Shown: positions 24,388 to 31,723, counted from the first letter of the stretch. The stretch: DNA of 41,008 nt from Endozoicomonas atrinae (GCF_001647025.1 NZ_LUKQ02000021.1:1-41008), one strand, 5' to 3'. Program-made: numbers and translations. Notes: generated by a model not told the origin, from the letters alone.

Positions 24388-24431
24388 ACTATAGTAACAT
24401 TTTGCCGCTGGTGGCAAATAGTTACTATTTA
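24388..24431. promoter_or_regulatory. Divergent promoters covered by an 18-2-18 operator
   Basis: ATAGTAACATTTTGCCGC (24391-24408) and GTGGCAAATAGTTACTAT (24411-24428) form an inverted repeat matching at 15 of 18 positions. A minus-strand promoter can be read as TTGCCA (24417-24412) with TATAGT (24393-24388). A plus-strand one reads TTGCCG (24402-24407) with TATTTA (24426-24431). Both have 18-bp spacers inside the repeat. A repressor bound here would silence both the lytic operon and its own gene. Confidence 0.6.
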
Positions 24432-24494
24432 CAAAATACCCCTATCCTCTAAGCTAGCTATTAATAGAAAATATTAATTGAGCTTGGTCGCAAA

Positions 24495-24857
24495 ATGGAT
24501 AAACCAGCCGCTGAAATAGTCACCACAAAAGACCTTTTATTGAGGATAAAGGCCAAACATAACCTTCAATCTACCTATGCCCTTTGCAAACTCATGGGAG
24601 AAAATAGACGTTCAATAGACCGTTATTTATCCGGTGATACTATTAAGAAAGCCTCCGTAATGATTACTGTCGCAAGGTTATTGGACGCTGACTTAAGTTG
24701 GGTTGCTTACAATATAATGGCTGAAGAAGCCGAGAATGACGGCGAGCACGACGTTGCCCGATCGTTTGCAGAGACAGCACAGTTATACGCCACTACCGGC
24801 TTAGCGATAAGTGCTTGTTTATGTTTGTTTTTCTCCCACCTCCCTCCCCTCTTCTAA
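24495..24857 (+). CDS. Prophage repressor-like regulator (HTH, DUF3693-like)
   Basis: The N-terminal 60 residues form a helix-turn-helix: AKHNLQSTYALCKLMGENRRSIDRYLSG, followed by ARLLDADLSWVAYNI. A helical segment (EEAENDGEHDVARSFAETAQ) leads to a hydrophobic C-terminal tail (TGLAISACLCLFF). This layout matches small phage regulators of the DUF3693 type. It is divergent from the lytic operon across a long operator, so it is the likely lysogeny repressor. A terminator follows it. Confidence 0.75.
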   Translation: MDKPAAEIVTTKDLLLRIKAKHNLQSTYALCKLMGENRRSIDRYLSGDTIKKASVMITVARLLDADLSWVAYNIMAEEAENDGEHDVARSFAETAQLYATTGLAISACLCLFFSHLPPLF

Positions 24858-24887
24858 AACCCATGGTTATATAAAAGGTTCTCTACG

Positions 24888-24917
24888 GGCGTATTTGGTC
24901 TATACGCCTTCTTTTTT
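24888..24917 (+). terminator. Terminator of the repressor gene
   Basis: A 7-bp stem (GGCGTAT with ATACGCC), a 7-base loop and a T-rich tail TTCTTTTTT lie 30 bp past the repressor stop. Confidence 0.75.
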
Positions 24918-24977
24918 CTAATCTCTCCCTAATCCCCTGTTATTACTGGCTTTTCTATTTATATTAGAAACATCTAA

Positions 24978-25005
24978 TTTAACGATAATATATATTATGC
25001 GAATA
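24978..25005 (-). other. Right dif-like attachment site (attR)
   Basis: On the minus strand the site reads TATTCGCATAA (XerC arm, host side), TATATA (centre, same as attL) and TTATCGTTAAA (XerD arm, prophage side). The host-facing XerC arm closely resembles gammaproteobacterial dif (TTCGCATAA is, from memory, the Pseudomonas form). The prophage-facing XerD arm deviates by a one-base insertion relative to the canonical arm. Confidence 0.8.
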
Positions 25006-25475
25006 ATAATATCGTCGATATAAACCCGATCTCTCAGGGAAAAAAACACCTGTCAAGAGCTTTGTTCACGACAATATGTGCGTAATGTTTTTTTTTAGAG
25101 AATTTTTTCAAAAAGTAGTTGTCCAACACTTCACCAATATTAAGGAAGCTCTACTCATTAGACGTCATCGTACTCTATCCGGCTTCAGTCGTAATAATTG
25201 GCGGGCTAAATGGCAATCTGGATACTCTATTACGGGACGGAAATTCATTTGAATGTTTGTTTCCTAACGTAACAGTTTTGTTACCCATTGCCGAAATATT
25301 TAACGACTGAGAACGGAAACTTGCTATAACAGTAGAAAACTGTCTAACATTTATTCTGGTATAGCAGTCGCCGTAACAGTTGTACAGACTAGGCTTTAGC
25401 CTAATAGCATGGAAAGTAAACGACGCTACTAGTCCACAACAAACCTCATAACTAACTAGAGAAAGGTAACTGCCA
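25006..25475. other. Gene-free stretch right of attR with ACAGT-type repeats
   Basis: I see no convincing gene. Several short palindromic elements share an ACAGT core: GTAACA-GTTT-TGTTAC (25269-25284), ACAGT-AGAAA-ACTGT (25329-25343) and GTAACAGTTGTAC (25373-25385). A TAGGCT-TT-AGCCTA hairpin follows near 25390. They precede the winged-helix gene at 25476 and may be its binding sites. Confidence 0.4.
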
Positions 25476-25805
25476 ATGACTTTAAAAGGTCTTATCAAAT
25501 TAACTCAGTTGATGCAGGAACAGCCACTGACGGTTATCCAGTGGCAAATTCTCCTCGTGGTTGCAGAAAACCCTGGGGAAACCATTACAGATCTTGTCAA
25601 TGCTGAAAAGCTCACCTGCGGCACCCCAAGTGATATCGCAGTCAGTGTTAAACGTCTGGGTGAAGGTCGACACGACAGGCCTGGTCTTGGGCTGATAAAA
25701 AAGGTTCAGCACGAAGATGATGGTCGCTACTTCAAGCTGACATTAACTGCGAAAGGCAAAAAGCTGGTTGAAAAAATCAAGCAGAAAGCTCGATATCTGA
25801 AATGA
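25476..25805 (+). CDS. Winged-helix DNA-binding protein (MarR-like)
   Basis: The 109-aa protein looks like one winged-helix domain: LTVIQWQILLVVAENPGETIT as the first helices, a recognition helix around DIAVSVKRLGE, and a wing with a basic C-terminus (DGRYFKLTLTAKGKKLVEKIKQ). The phrase LTAKGKKLV is typical of MarR-type regulators. AAAGGTAAC precedes the ATG. It is outside the prophage, on the host side of attR, and its target is unknown. Confidence 0.75.
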   Translation: MTLKGLIKLTQLMQEQPLTVIQWQILLVVAENPGETITDLVNAEKLTCGTPSDIAVSVKRLGEGRHDRPGLGLIKKVQHEDDGRYFKLTLTAKGKKLVEKIKQKARYLK

Positions 25806-26165
25806 GCAAGCCTGTGTTACAAGGGCTCTACGCGGTTTTGAGAGTATTATAGAAGTTACTCTTTAGGGGCCCTAATCCTCTCCTGTATTTTCCCTCTGTG
25901 TATCCAGGTCTTAACTCAACAAGCATTCTTTATCTATTTTTGTTTTTATTTCAATCAGCTAACTAATCTCCCCCCCTTTTTTTTTTCACCTAGCACTTCC
26001 TTCATGACATCCATGGGCCCCCATGTGACGAGATTTATACAAATTCATTAAATTACTGCCGGTAAGTTCAGTTACCAGCAGTAAAGTTTTATCTGGAGAA
26101 ACTGATAATACTGGTATTAAAATACTGGTATCATTAGTTCTATATTTATTTAGGATAAGCGGCAA
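25806..26165. other. Gene-free stretch upstream of the KfrA-like operon
   Basis: No gene of convincing length. It contains a C7-T12 homopolymer run (about 25970-25988), a TTAGGG-G-CCCTAA palindrome near 25864, and the operator-like repeats at 26057-26131 described separately. Confidence 0.5.
26057..26131. promoter_or_regulatory. Operator-like repeats upstream of the KfrA-like gene
   Basis: TGCCGGTAA (26057-26065) and TTACCAGCA (26072-26080) form an inverted repeat. ATACTGGTAT occurs twice (26108-26117 and 26122-26131), spaced 14 bp apart and itself near-palindromic. All share a CTGGTA/TTACCAG core. KfrA proteins are known to bind repeats upstream of their own gene, so autoregulation is likely. 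Confidence 0.5.
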
Positions 26166-27245
26166 ATGAAGGGTTCAGAGCAGGATAAAGTGAGAAGACA
26201 GCACATTTTCAGCATTCTTGATGACTTGAAAGAGAAAGGAGAGAGAATTAATGCTGACAAGGTCGCCCGTATAGGGAAAATGGGGAAACAGACCGTACTG
26301 CCTTATTACAATGAATGGCGTTACTTAGGCGCTCTTGGTGAAGCTGAGGAGCTTGAGTTACCGGATGACCTGGTCAGAGGCCTGAAAAGAGGCATTGCTC
26401 AGTGGAAGCATCAACTATCAGAAAAGCAGCGGTCTTTTGAAGAGTCTGCAAACCAGGAGATTGATGAGCTAAAAGAAAGCTTGAATCAGCTTTTAGAAAA
26501 GAACAGTCAACTGTCCCGAAGCAATTCTGAGCTTCAGGATCAGGTACAGCAGCTCAGTAAAGAGCTCGATGATACGAAGCTCAATTTGGAGCAGAGTAAC
26601 CAGAGCCTGAAGGAGATGGAATCACTCTTGAAATCAGAGCAGATACAAACTGAACAGCTACAGTCAGCTGCTGCTGAGCAAAAAGCACATCACCTCCAGG
26701 CTATAAGCAGTCTTGAGAGGCAGATGGACCAGAGGAGTCAGGAGCAGCTGAACCACTGGATTAGCGTTGTTGATGACGAGCGAAGGTTAAAGCAGGGGCT
26801 GGAAAAGAAGATAAGCAACCAGCTTCAGGAACAGCAGGAATTAAAAAAACATAATCTGGAGTTACAAAGCCGGTTGGACAGCAAATCGAAGGCATATATT
26901 CAAGTGTGTGAAGAAAGAAATGACCTGTCTTCAGAGAAAAGAAAAGTAGAAGGTGTTGTCCAGATTGCCAACCAGTTAATGGTACTGCTGGATTGCGATC
27001 AGGACAGCCTGTTGGGTTCCGCGCGCAGCCTTCTGGTCGGCTCAAGAGAATCCTATCTGGTGCAAGAGCAATACAAAGCGGCAAAGTCGGACAAGGAAAA
27101 GCTGGAAAACCGGCTCCTGGAAGCTGAAGAGCAGCTTGATGAGATCGCCACCCTTCGGCTTGAACTTGAAAGGACTCGCGGTATTGCAGAGGCTTTTGAA
27201 AAAGCACTGTCTAAAAGAACCGAGAGCTCTGAGGTGATGCAGTGA
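26166..27245 (+). CDS. KfrA-like DNA-binding coiled-coil protein
   Basis: Residues 1-110 resemble the KfrA_N domain: a helical DNA-binding head (KVRRQHIFSILDDLKEKGERINADKVARIGKMGKQTVLPYYNEWR, given as start and end of one continuous segment; key motif GKMGKQTVLPYYNEWR). The rest to about residue 345 is a long Gln/Glu/Leu/Lys/Ser coiled coil. KfrA of broad-host-range plasmids is an autorepressor that forms filament-like multimers and aids partitioning. Here the stop overlaps the GTG start of a tyrosine recombinase (GTGA), so the pair is an operon and the protein probably acts with or controls the recombinase. Confidence 0.82.
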   Translation: MKGSEQDKVRRQHIFSILDDLKEKGERINADKVARIGKMGKQTVLPYYNEWRYLGALGEAEELELPDDLVRGLKRGIAQWKHQLSEKQRSFEESANQEIDELKESLNQLLEKNSQLSRSNSELQDQVQQLSKELDDTKLNLEQSNQSLKEMESLLKSEQIQTEQLQSAAAEQKAHHLQAISSLERQMDQRSQEQLNHWISVVDDERRLKQGLEKKISNQLQEQQELKKHNLELQSRLDSKSKAYIQVCEERNDLSSEKRKVEGVVQIANQLMVLLDCDQDSLLGSARSLLVGSRESYLVQEQYKAAKSDKEKLENRLLEAEEQLDEIATLRLELERTRGIAEAFEKALSKRTESSEVMQ

Positions 27246-28351
27246 GTCAGCCTGTTCCCCCTTCCATTTTTTTAAACGCCTTCCCCACCCTGCCCGCTCA
27301 TCATCATAACGACAATATGTTGGGTGCAAAAAGTGATGGTGAAGCAATGACGCTTTTTCTGAACAAGTCTGGTGCTCGTTCAGAAGAAACTTTGCGTCGT
27401 TATGAGAGGGAAATAACCCGACTGACTGCATTTTTGTACTTAGAATTGGGAGTCAGCTATAAAGATGTTCGCCTTAAACACCTGCAAGCTTATGTAAACT
27501 TTATACAAAATTTACCGTCGCGATGGCTTATGCCTGGAGTTCTTCCAGGTCAGCCAGAAAGGATTATGTTCAGGGCGCCCATAAAGCCTGGAAAAAGTAC
27601 CGATCAGGTTATTGATGTGCTGTCCTCTTTTTTCTCTTTCCTTGAAAAAAATAGTTATACCCAGGGTAATCCGGCGGCATCATTAATTCGGTCTGGTGAA
27701 AAGGTAGCCCGAGGTAGCACCATTATCAGATATTTTTATGATAATGAGTGGCAGTTTATTAAAGAGAGTCTGGAAAACCTGCCTGTAGGCACTGAAAGAG
27801 AGCGGCGTGAATCGGCTCGAACCCGCCTGATCCTTTCACTGAGCTATGGGCTGGCCCTAAGGGAATCAGAGCTGACGGGGCATACTTGTTCAGACATACA
27901 TCCAGATAATGATAATGGTTTTTATCTCAGTGTTTTGGGTAAGGGCAGAAAAAGAAGGCAGATCCCATTAAATAAAGTGCTTCAACAGCAAATTATTGAA
28001 TACAGGGGGATGAATGGATTCTCAGGCCTGTATGGAGACAGCTTTCCGCTGGCTCCAAAAACACGCAAAACCGACGGGCTTATTGCTTCGCTTTCAGCCA
28101 GAGGGCTTCGATATTGGTGGCGAACCTTCATAGCTAATTGTCAGAGTATGGCTCCACCGGATATCAGGCACAGGTTACAGGATCTTCCGTTTCATACGCT
28201 GCGCCATACAGCGCTGACGCATCTGGCCCGAAAAATGGACATCGAAGACCTTGCTATATTTGCAGGTCATGATTCAATCAATACCACAAGCCAATACTAC
28301 CATGCAGAAGCAAGTAGACTGAAAAAGATGGCTGCCGATCATCATATCTGA
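27242..28351 (+). CDS. Tyrosine recombinase / site-specific integrase
   Basis: An N-terminal SAM-like core-binding domain (about residues 30-150) is followed by the catalytic domain. The expected residues are present: R207 (ALRESEL), H318-x-x-R321 (HTLRH), H343 (AGHDSINTTSQ) and the nucleophile Y352. At 369 aa it is longer than XerC/XerD (about 300 aa). It starts with a GTG overlapping the KfrA-like gene. It lies outside the dif-bounded prophage and is therefore not that element's integrase. It may mobilise a separate island, of which I see no clear ends. Confidence 0.88.
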   Translation: MSQPVPPSIFLNAFPTLPAHHHNDNMLGAKSDGEAMTLFLNKSGARSEETLRRYEREITRLTAFLYLELGVSYKDVRLKHLQAYVNFIQNLPSRWLMPGVLPGQPERIMFRAPIKPGKSTDQVIDVLSSFFSFLEKNSYTQGNPAASLIRSGEKVARGSTIIRYFYDNEWQFIKESLENLPVGTERERRESARTRLILSLSYGLALRESELTGHTCSDIHPDNDNGFYLSVLGKGRKRRQIPLNKVLQQQIIEYRGMNGFSGLYGDSFPLAPKTRKTDGLIASLSARGLRYWWRTFIANCQSMAPPDIRHRLQDLPFHTLRHTALTHLARKMDIEDLAIFAGHDSINTTSQYYHAEASRLKKMAADHHI

Positions 28352-28464
28352 TCAAGCAGGAAAAGAAGACCATATCACCATGAAGAATTGTTGTTACGAT
28401 CAATGAAGGGGGCATTCTTCCGTTAATGGTCTGGGGACTGATTACTCATGCATCAGGGAAGGTC

Positions 28465-29481
28465 ATGAACTATTGCCAGGGCTGTAAAAAACCACTCAGG
28501 GGCCAATGCGTTAAGGCAATGGGTGTTCGATGGCATCCGAGTTGTTTCAAGTGCAATGGCTGCAAGAAACCATTTGGTGGAAAGGCTTTTGTTGTATTCA
28601 GAAACCGGGCCTTCCATCCTGACTGCCTGAGATGCCCAAGTTGCAGAAAGCCCGTCAAGGGCAATTATGTAGAACTTGATAAGATGCCCTGGCACCCGGT
28701 TTGCGCGCAGAAGCAGACCGCCCCACTCTGCTCTGTCTGTCGAAACCCTCTTACTCAAAACTACTTTGTGGACTTCTGGGGCAATGCCTTTTGCAATAAT
28801 CATGATGGTCATCCGGAATGCTCCAGCTGTAGCCGGCTTGTTTGTGAAAATCTTACTAATGGAGGCATGCAGTATCCGGACGGTGTTGTTATCTGCAACA
28901 AATGCAGCCTCAATGGCGTTTCAACTCAGGAACGCGCTGACAGTATTGCCATTGAAATGCGATCGGCCCTGGCATCAGTCGGGCTTAAACTGAACTCCAC
29001 GCAAACTCCTGTAAAGCTCTGCGGTCGTGATGAACTAAATGATGCCAGCCATCATGACTTTCATGAAAACCACCCTATTCTTGGGGTTACTCGGACCACG
29101 ACAACTCACCAGAAAGGACGGATATTGGCCAGAAATTTTGACTGCATACTAATCCAGATAAACCTGCCGGAAGAACATTTTCGGACCGTGATGATTCATG
29201 AACTCACTCATGCCTGGTTTTTTTACAATTATTATGAAAACCTGCCATTAAAGGTAGAGGAAGGAATGTGTGTGCTGATGGAGTACATTTGGTTGAGAAA
29301 CCTTGATACCAAAGATGCTGAATTCCGGAGAAAGCAGATAGAGCTCAGTACAGACCCTATTTATGGGGATGGATTTCGGGAGGCCAGAGAGTCATTGAGG
29401 CATATGCCGCTTACCTCACTTTTAGAGTTCATCAGGGAGAAAAAAAAGTTTCCTGGTCGCTGGAGCTCTTTCTTTTTCTAA
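28465..29481 (+). CDS. LIM-domain protein with DA1-like zinc metallopeptidase
   Basis: The N-terminus carries two LIM-type zinc fingers: the first with CQGC, HPSCFKCNGC and a closing HPDC, the second starting CPSCRKPVKG and continuing with HPVC. A further Cys-rich LIM-like module follows (CSVCRNPL, HPECSSC, CNKC). The C-terminal half matches the plant DA1 peptidase domain, with H245-E-L-T-H249 and downstream VEEG (E265/E266) as third zinc ligand. DA1 proteins cleave ubiquitin-pathway targets in plants, so a role as a host-directed effector is tempting but unproven. AGGGAAGGTC supports the ATG at 28465. No signal peptide is seen. Confidence 0.87.
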   Translation: MNYCQGCKKPLRGQCVKAMGVRWHPSCFKCNGCKKPFGGKAFVVFRNRAFHPDCLRCPSCRKPVKGNYVELDKMPWHPVCAQKQTAPLCSVCRNPLTQNYFVDFWGNAFCNNHDGHPECSSCSRLVCENLTNGGMQYPDGVVICNKCSLNGVSTQERADSIAIEMRSALASVGLKLNSTQTPVKLCGRDELNDASHHDFHENHPILGVTRTTTTHQKGRILARNFDCILIQINLPEEHFRTVMIHELTHAWFFYNYYENLPLKVEEGMCVLMEYIWLRNLDTKDAEFRRKQIELSTDPIYGDGFREARESLRHMPLTSLLEFIREKKKFPGRWSSFFF

Positions 29482-29579
29482 AGCTGGATTTTGGCTTTCT
29501 GTTCTACTCATACCAGTTGTGAACTTCGAAATAAATATATTGTCCAACCGGGTTAAGTTAACTGCTAAGACTGGTGGAT

Positions 29580-30386
29580 ATGACTTTCTCTATACCCGAA
29601 ATTTGCACTGCGGCGTTTTTGAAAAAAAGAATTTCCCATTGTGCTTTTCTGTTCGTTTTTACTGCATTATTTTTCTCAATCAACACTTTTGCCTCTGACA
29701 GTTACCTTGAAAACTCGCTGAAAACAGATCAAGGCAGTCAGGCAAAACAGCTATCACGAAAAACGTATGACAATAGCCGGATGAGCACTGGTTCTATGGA
29801 TGGTATCTATGCTCTCGGTCTAGAGATTATCTGGCCATTGACTTATTTCAAGCATGGTGCGACGGTCATCAGATCTCTGGCCTCGGCTCTTTCAACATTT
29901 GATGGTTTCTGTGGTGCACTGGAGCTACAAACCCAGGATAACTGGCTGATAAAGGAGGTAATCGTCAAAAATGGCAGCATTGTTAACCAATTTCAATTTT
30001 TAAAGGGAGGTGACAATTTCTTTTCGCCTAAAGAGCCTAGAAACGCCAGAGTTATACAGTTAAGACCCACTCAGGCTTATCTGGAGTATTACCGTCTCTA
30101 TCCTTCTGGCAATCCGATAGATGCTGATGTGATTGTTTATAATTCTGAGGAGCCTGACGAAGAGTCCAGACTACATATTACCAAATCCGTATGCAGTCCT
30201 GCACAGCTAGGGCGTGTAAGTGCTGGTATAGTGACTGGTGAGAAAATACCGTTCTATGTAAGACATTCAGAGCTTTACGCCGATGCATGGGCTATAAACC
30301 AAATTTCTTCTGAATACTATACGAGTTCTTATATTTTGATTCCGCATAAAAGGTCTAAATTTCCTGATTTAAACGATGACGATTAG
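29580..30386 (+). CDS. Hypothetical secreted protein (268 aa)
   Basis: The protein has a clear signal peptide (basic KKR, then CAFLFVFTALFFSINTFA, cleavage likely after FAS). The mature part shows no motif that I recognise. The start is uncertain: ATG at 29580 or GTG at 29574, both with weak ribosome sites. It follows the LIM/DA1 gene by about 100 bp on the same strand but with no sign of coupling. Confidence 0.7.
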   Translation: MTFSIPEICTAAFLKKRISHCAFLFVFTALFFSINTFASDSYLENSLKTDQGSQAKQLSRKTYDNSRMSTGSMDGIYALGLEIIWPLTYFKHGATVIRSLASALSTFDGFCGALELQTQDNWLIKEVIVKNGSIVNQFQFLKGGDNFFSPKEPRNARVIQLRPTQAYLEYYRLYPSGNPIDADVIVYNSEEPDEESRLHITKSVCSPAQLGRVSAGIVTGEKIPFYVRHSELYADAWAINQISSEYYTSSYILIPHKRSKFPDLNDDD

Positions 30387-30462
30387 CTCCTGTGTATCGA
30401 AATGCAATACTGCGCCGGCAAGCTATATTTCTTCCATGCATTGTCGGCGCAAAAAAATAAAA

Positions 30463-30939
30463 TTATTCCTTTATCAAGATCTTTTTATTCACGGGTCTTG
30501 ATGTAATAAACATATCCGGGTTTCGCTTGGTAACTTGCTCAAACAGACGATCATATTCAGAAAAAGCAATTTTCCATCCATCATTCTCACGAACATACCT
30601 GTCTTGATAGATAGCACTCCCTTCAAAGGTTATACCTTCATCCAGGTTCACAAATTTATCATGCAGGTACCAGATCCCTCTGGCCTGGTTTTCATTCACA
30701 GAGATTTCGGGATGATGGCCAGTGTGAATGCCAAACTTGGTTTTGGTAAAGCATTCAAGAAAAAAATCAGCCAGCTCATTCCAGCCATTTTTTTTGAATT
30801 CATAGCTGGGGCTTCTATAGTGTATTCCGGCATCTTGGGTAAAGACTGTTTTGAGACCGTCAATATCTGCGGTATCCAGGAAGCGAAAATAACGCGATTT
30901 CAGCTGTTTTATTTCTTCTATTGCAACCAGGTCAAGCAT
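30463..30939 (-). CDS. SnoaL/NTF2-like family protein
   Basis: This small alpha+beta-barrel protein has the NTF2-like opening IEEIKQLKSRYFRFLDTADIDGLKTVF (key residues: LKxRYFRxLDTxD), a central HTGHHPEI pocket strand, and YQDRYVRENDGWKI near the end. That pattern is found in SnoaL-like and bile-acid-dehydratase-like proteins. The substrate is unknown. The ATG at 30939 has AGGA upstream; the longer in-frame form adds a basic stretch that does not fit the family. Confidence 0.8.
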   Translation of the reverse strand: MLDLVAIEEIKQLKSRYFRFLDTADIDGLKTVFTQDAGIHYRSPSYEFKKNGWNELADFFLECFTKTKFGIHTGHHPEISVNENQARGIWYLHDKFVNLDEGITFEGSAIYQDRYVRENDGWKIAFSEYDRLFEQVTKRNPDMFITSRPVNKKILIKE

Positions 30940-31115
30940 TATTATTTTCCTTTTTTGACTGGTATCGAAACGATGGACACGAGTAATAGGTATTAGCCTG
31001 CTTTTCGTGGCTAACATTTTACCCTACTGAGCCTGGAAATGCCCATAATGCCAGACAAAAGGAAACAAATTCATCGCATAAAGCAATGAGAAAAATAAAA
31101 AAATAAGAGGAGAAA

Positions 31116-31189
31116 TGGAGGCGAGTACCGGAGTCGAACCGGTCTAAATGGAGTTGCAGTCCACTGCATAACCGCTTTGCTAACTCGCC
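31116..31189 (-). tRNA. tRNA-Cys (GCA), copy 2 in transcript order
   Basis: A full cloverleaf with encoded CCA. On the minus strand it begins GGCGAGTTAGC, has anticodon GCA in GGACTGCAACTCC, and a T-arm GGTTCGACTCC. It is identical to the copy at 31360-31433. Confidence 0.95.
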
Positions 31190-31212
31190 CTTCTGAAAAG
31201 AAGAAAACTGGA

Positions 31213-31299
31213 TGGTGCCCGAGGCCGGACTCGAACCGGCACGATCTTGCGATCGAGGGATTTTAAGTCCCTTGTGTCTACCAATTTCACCACTCGGGC
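31213..31299 (-). tRNA. tRNA-Leu (UAA)
   Basis: An 87-nt class II tRNA with a long variable arm and encoded CCA. The anticodon UAA sits in GGACTTAAAATCC, the acceptor starts GCCCGAG, and the T-arm is GGTTCGAGTCC. It corresponds to leuZ in the E. coli glyW-cysT-leuZ cluster. Confidence 0.95.
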
Positions 31300-31327
31300 A
31301 GTACTTGAATAGTACAGAGTAAAGTCA

Positions 31328-31349
31328 TAAAAAAACAGGCTCAGCCTGT
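31328..31349 (-). terminator. Terminator-like hairpin between the first tRNA-Cys and tRNA-Leu
   Basis: Stem ACAGGC with GCCTGT and a 3-base loop is followed on the minus strand by seven T. It may end part of the tRNA transcript or be a relic of the tRNA-Cys duplication. Confidence 0.55.
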
Positions 31350-31359
31350 AAATTTATTC

Positions 31360-31433
31360 TGGAGGCGAGTACCGGAGTCGAACCGGTCTAAATGGAGTTG
31401 CAGTCCACTGCATAACCGCTTTGCTAACTCGCC
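31360..31433 (-). tRNA. tRNA-Cys (GCA), copy 1 in transcript order
   Basis: Identical over its full 74 nt to the copy at 31116-31189, with anticodon GCA and encoded CCA. Its place after tRNA-Gly and before tRNA-Leu is the ancestral cysT position. Confidence 0.95.
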
Positions 31434-31548
31434 AGAATCTTGAGCAGAAACCAGGTTCTTTCTTATTAAGAGAAAAGCAACCTAAACATTTGAAACATCA
31501 ATGCTTCATACTCACGTTTGTGTAATAAACGTACACAAACTTAGTAAT

Positions 31549-31624
31549 TGGAGCGGGAAACGAGGTTCGAACTCGCGACCTCAACCTTGGCAAGGTTGCG
31601 CTCTACCAACTGAGCTATTCCCGC
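31549..31624 (-). tRNA. tRNA-Gly (GCC)
   Basis: A 76-nt cloverleaf with encoded CCA. It starts GCGGGAATAGCTCAG, has anticodon GCC in CTTGCCAAGG, and a T-arm GAGTTCGAACC. It lies just downstream of pgsA, as glyW does in E. coli. Confidence 0.95.
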
Positions 31625-31723
31625 AATCTCGTGCTAGACGACTTGGGCTAACTGCCTGTCAGCGCCCGAGCACGAAGCGTATTGTAGGTTTTTTTGCTTT
31701 GATGTCAACCGCTTTCCGTCACA

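Larger units (their letters stand above)
13918..24994. mobile_element. Corticovirus (PM2)-like prophage integrated at dif
   Basis: The element is 11,071 bp from central region to central region, close to the 10.1 kb of PM2. It contains the corticoviral hallmark set on the minus strand: HUH replication endonuclease (23106-21379), packaging ATPase (20379-19711) and PM2-P2-like major capsid protein (19170-18358). Many small membrane proteins accompany them. A repressor-like gene is divergent at the right end, and one plus-strand gene lies at the left end. No recombinase is encoded between the two dif-like sites, so use of host XerC/XerD is inferred. The hallmark genes look intact; one small gene appears frameshifted. 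Whether it can still be induced is unknown. Confidence 0.88.

Noticed and set aside
25119-25310. 63-codon plus-strand frame right of attR
   Set aside because: It has a non-ATG start without a ribosome site and an equally long frame on the opposite strand; the region looks like regulatory DNA.
25864-25876. TTAGGG-G-CCCTAA palindrome as a further copy of the prophage CTAG motif
   Set aside because: It lacks CTAG, is outside the prophage and occurs once.
25970-25988. C7-T12 homopolymer run as a terminator or phase-variable tract
   Set aside because: There is no stem before the T-run, and it is not inside a gene or between promoter elements that I can identify.
27242-28351. Tyrosine recombinase considered as the integrase of the PM2-like prophage
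   Set aside because: It lies 2.2 kb outside attR, is coupled to a KfrA-like gene, and the prophage ends are dif sites fitting XerC/XerD.
30412-30450. Inverted repeat GCGCCGGCA/TGTCGGCGC considered as a terminator
   Set aside because: The loop is 21 bases and the stem is followed by A rather than T on the plus strand; no T-run follows on the minus strand.
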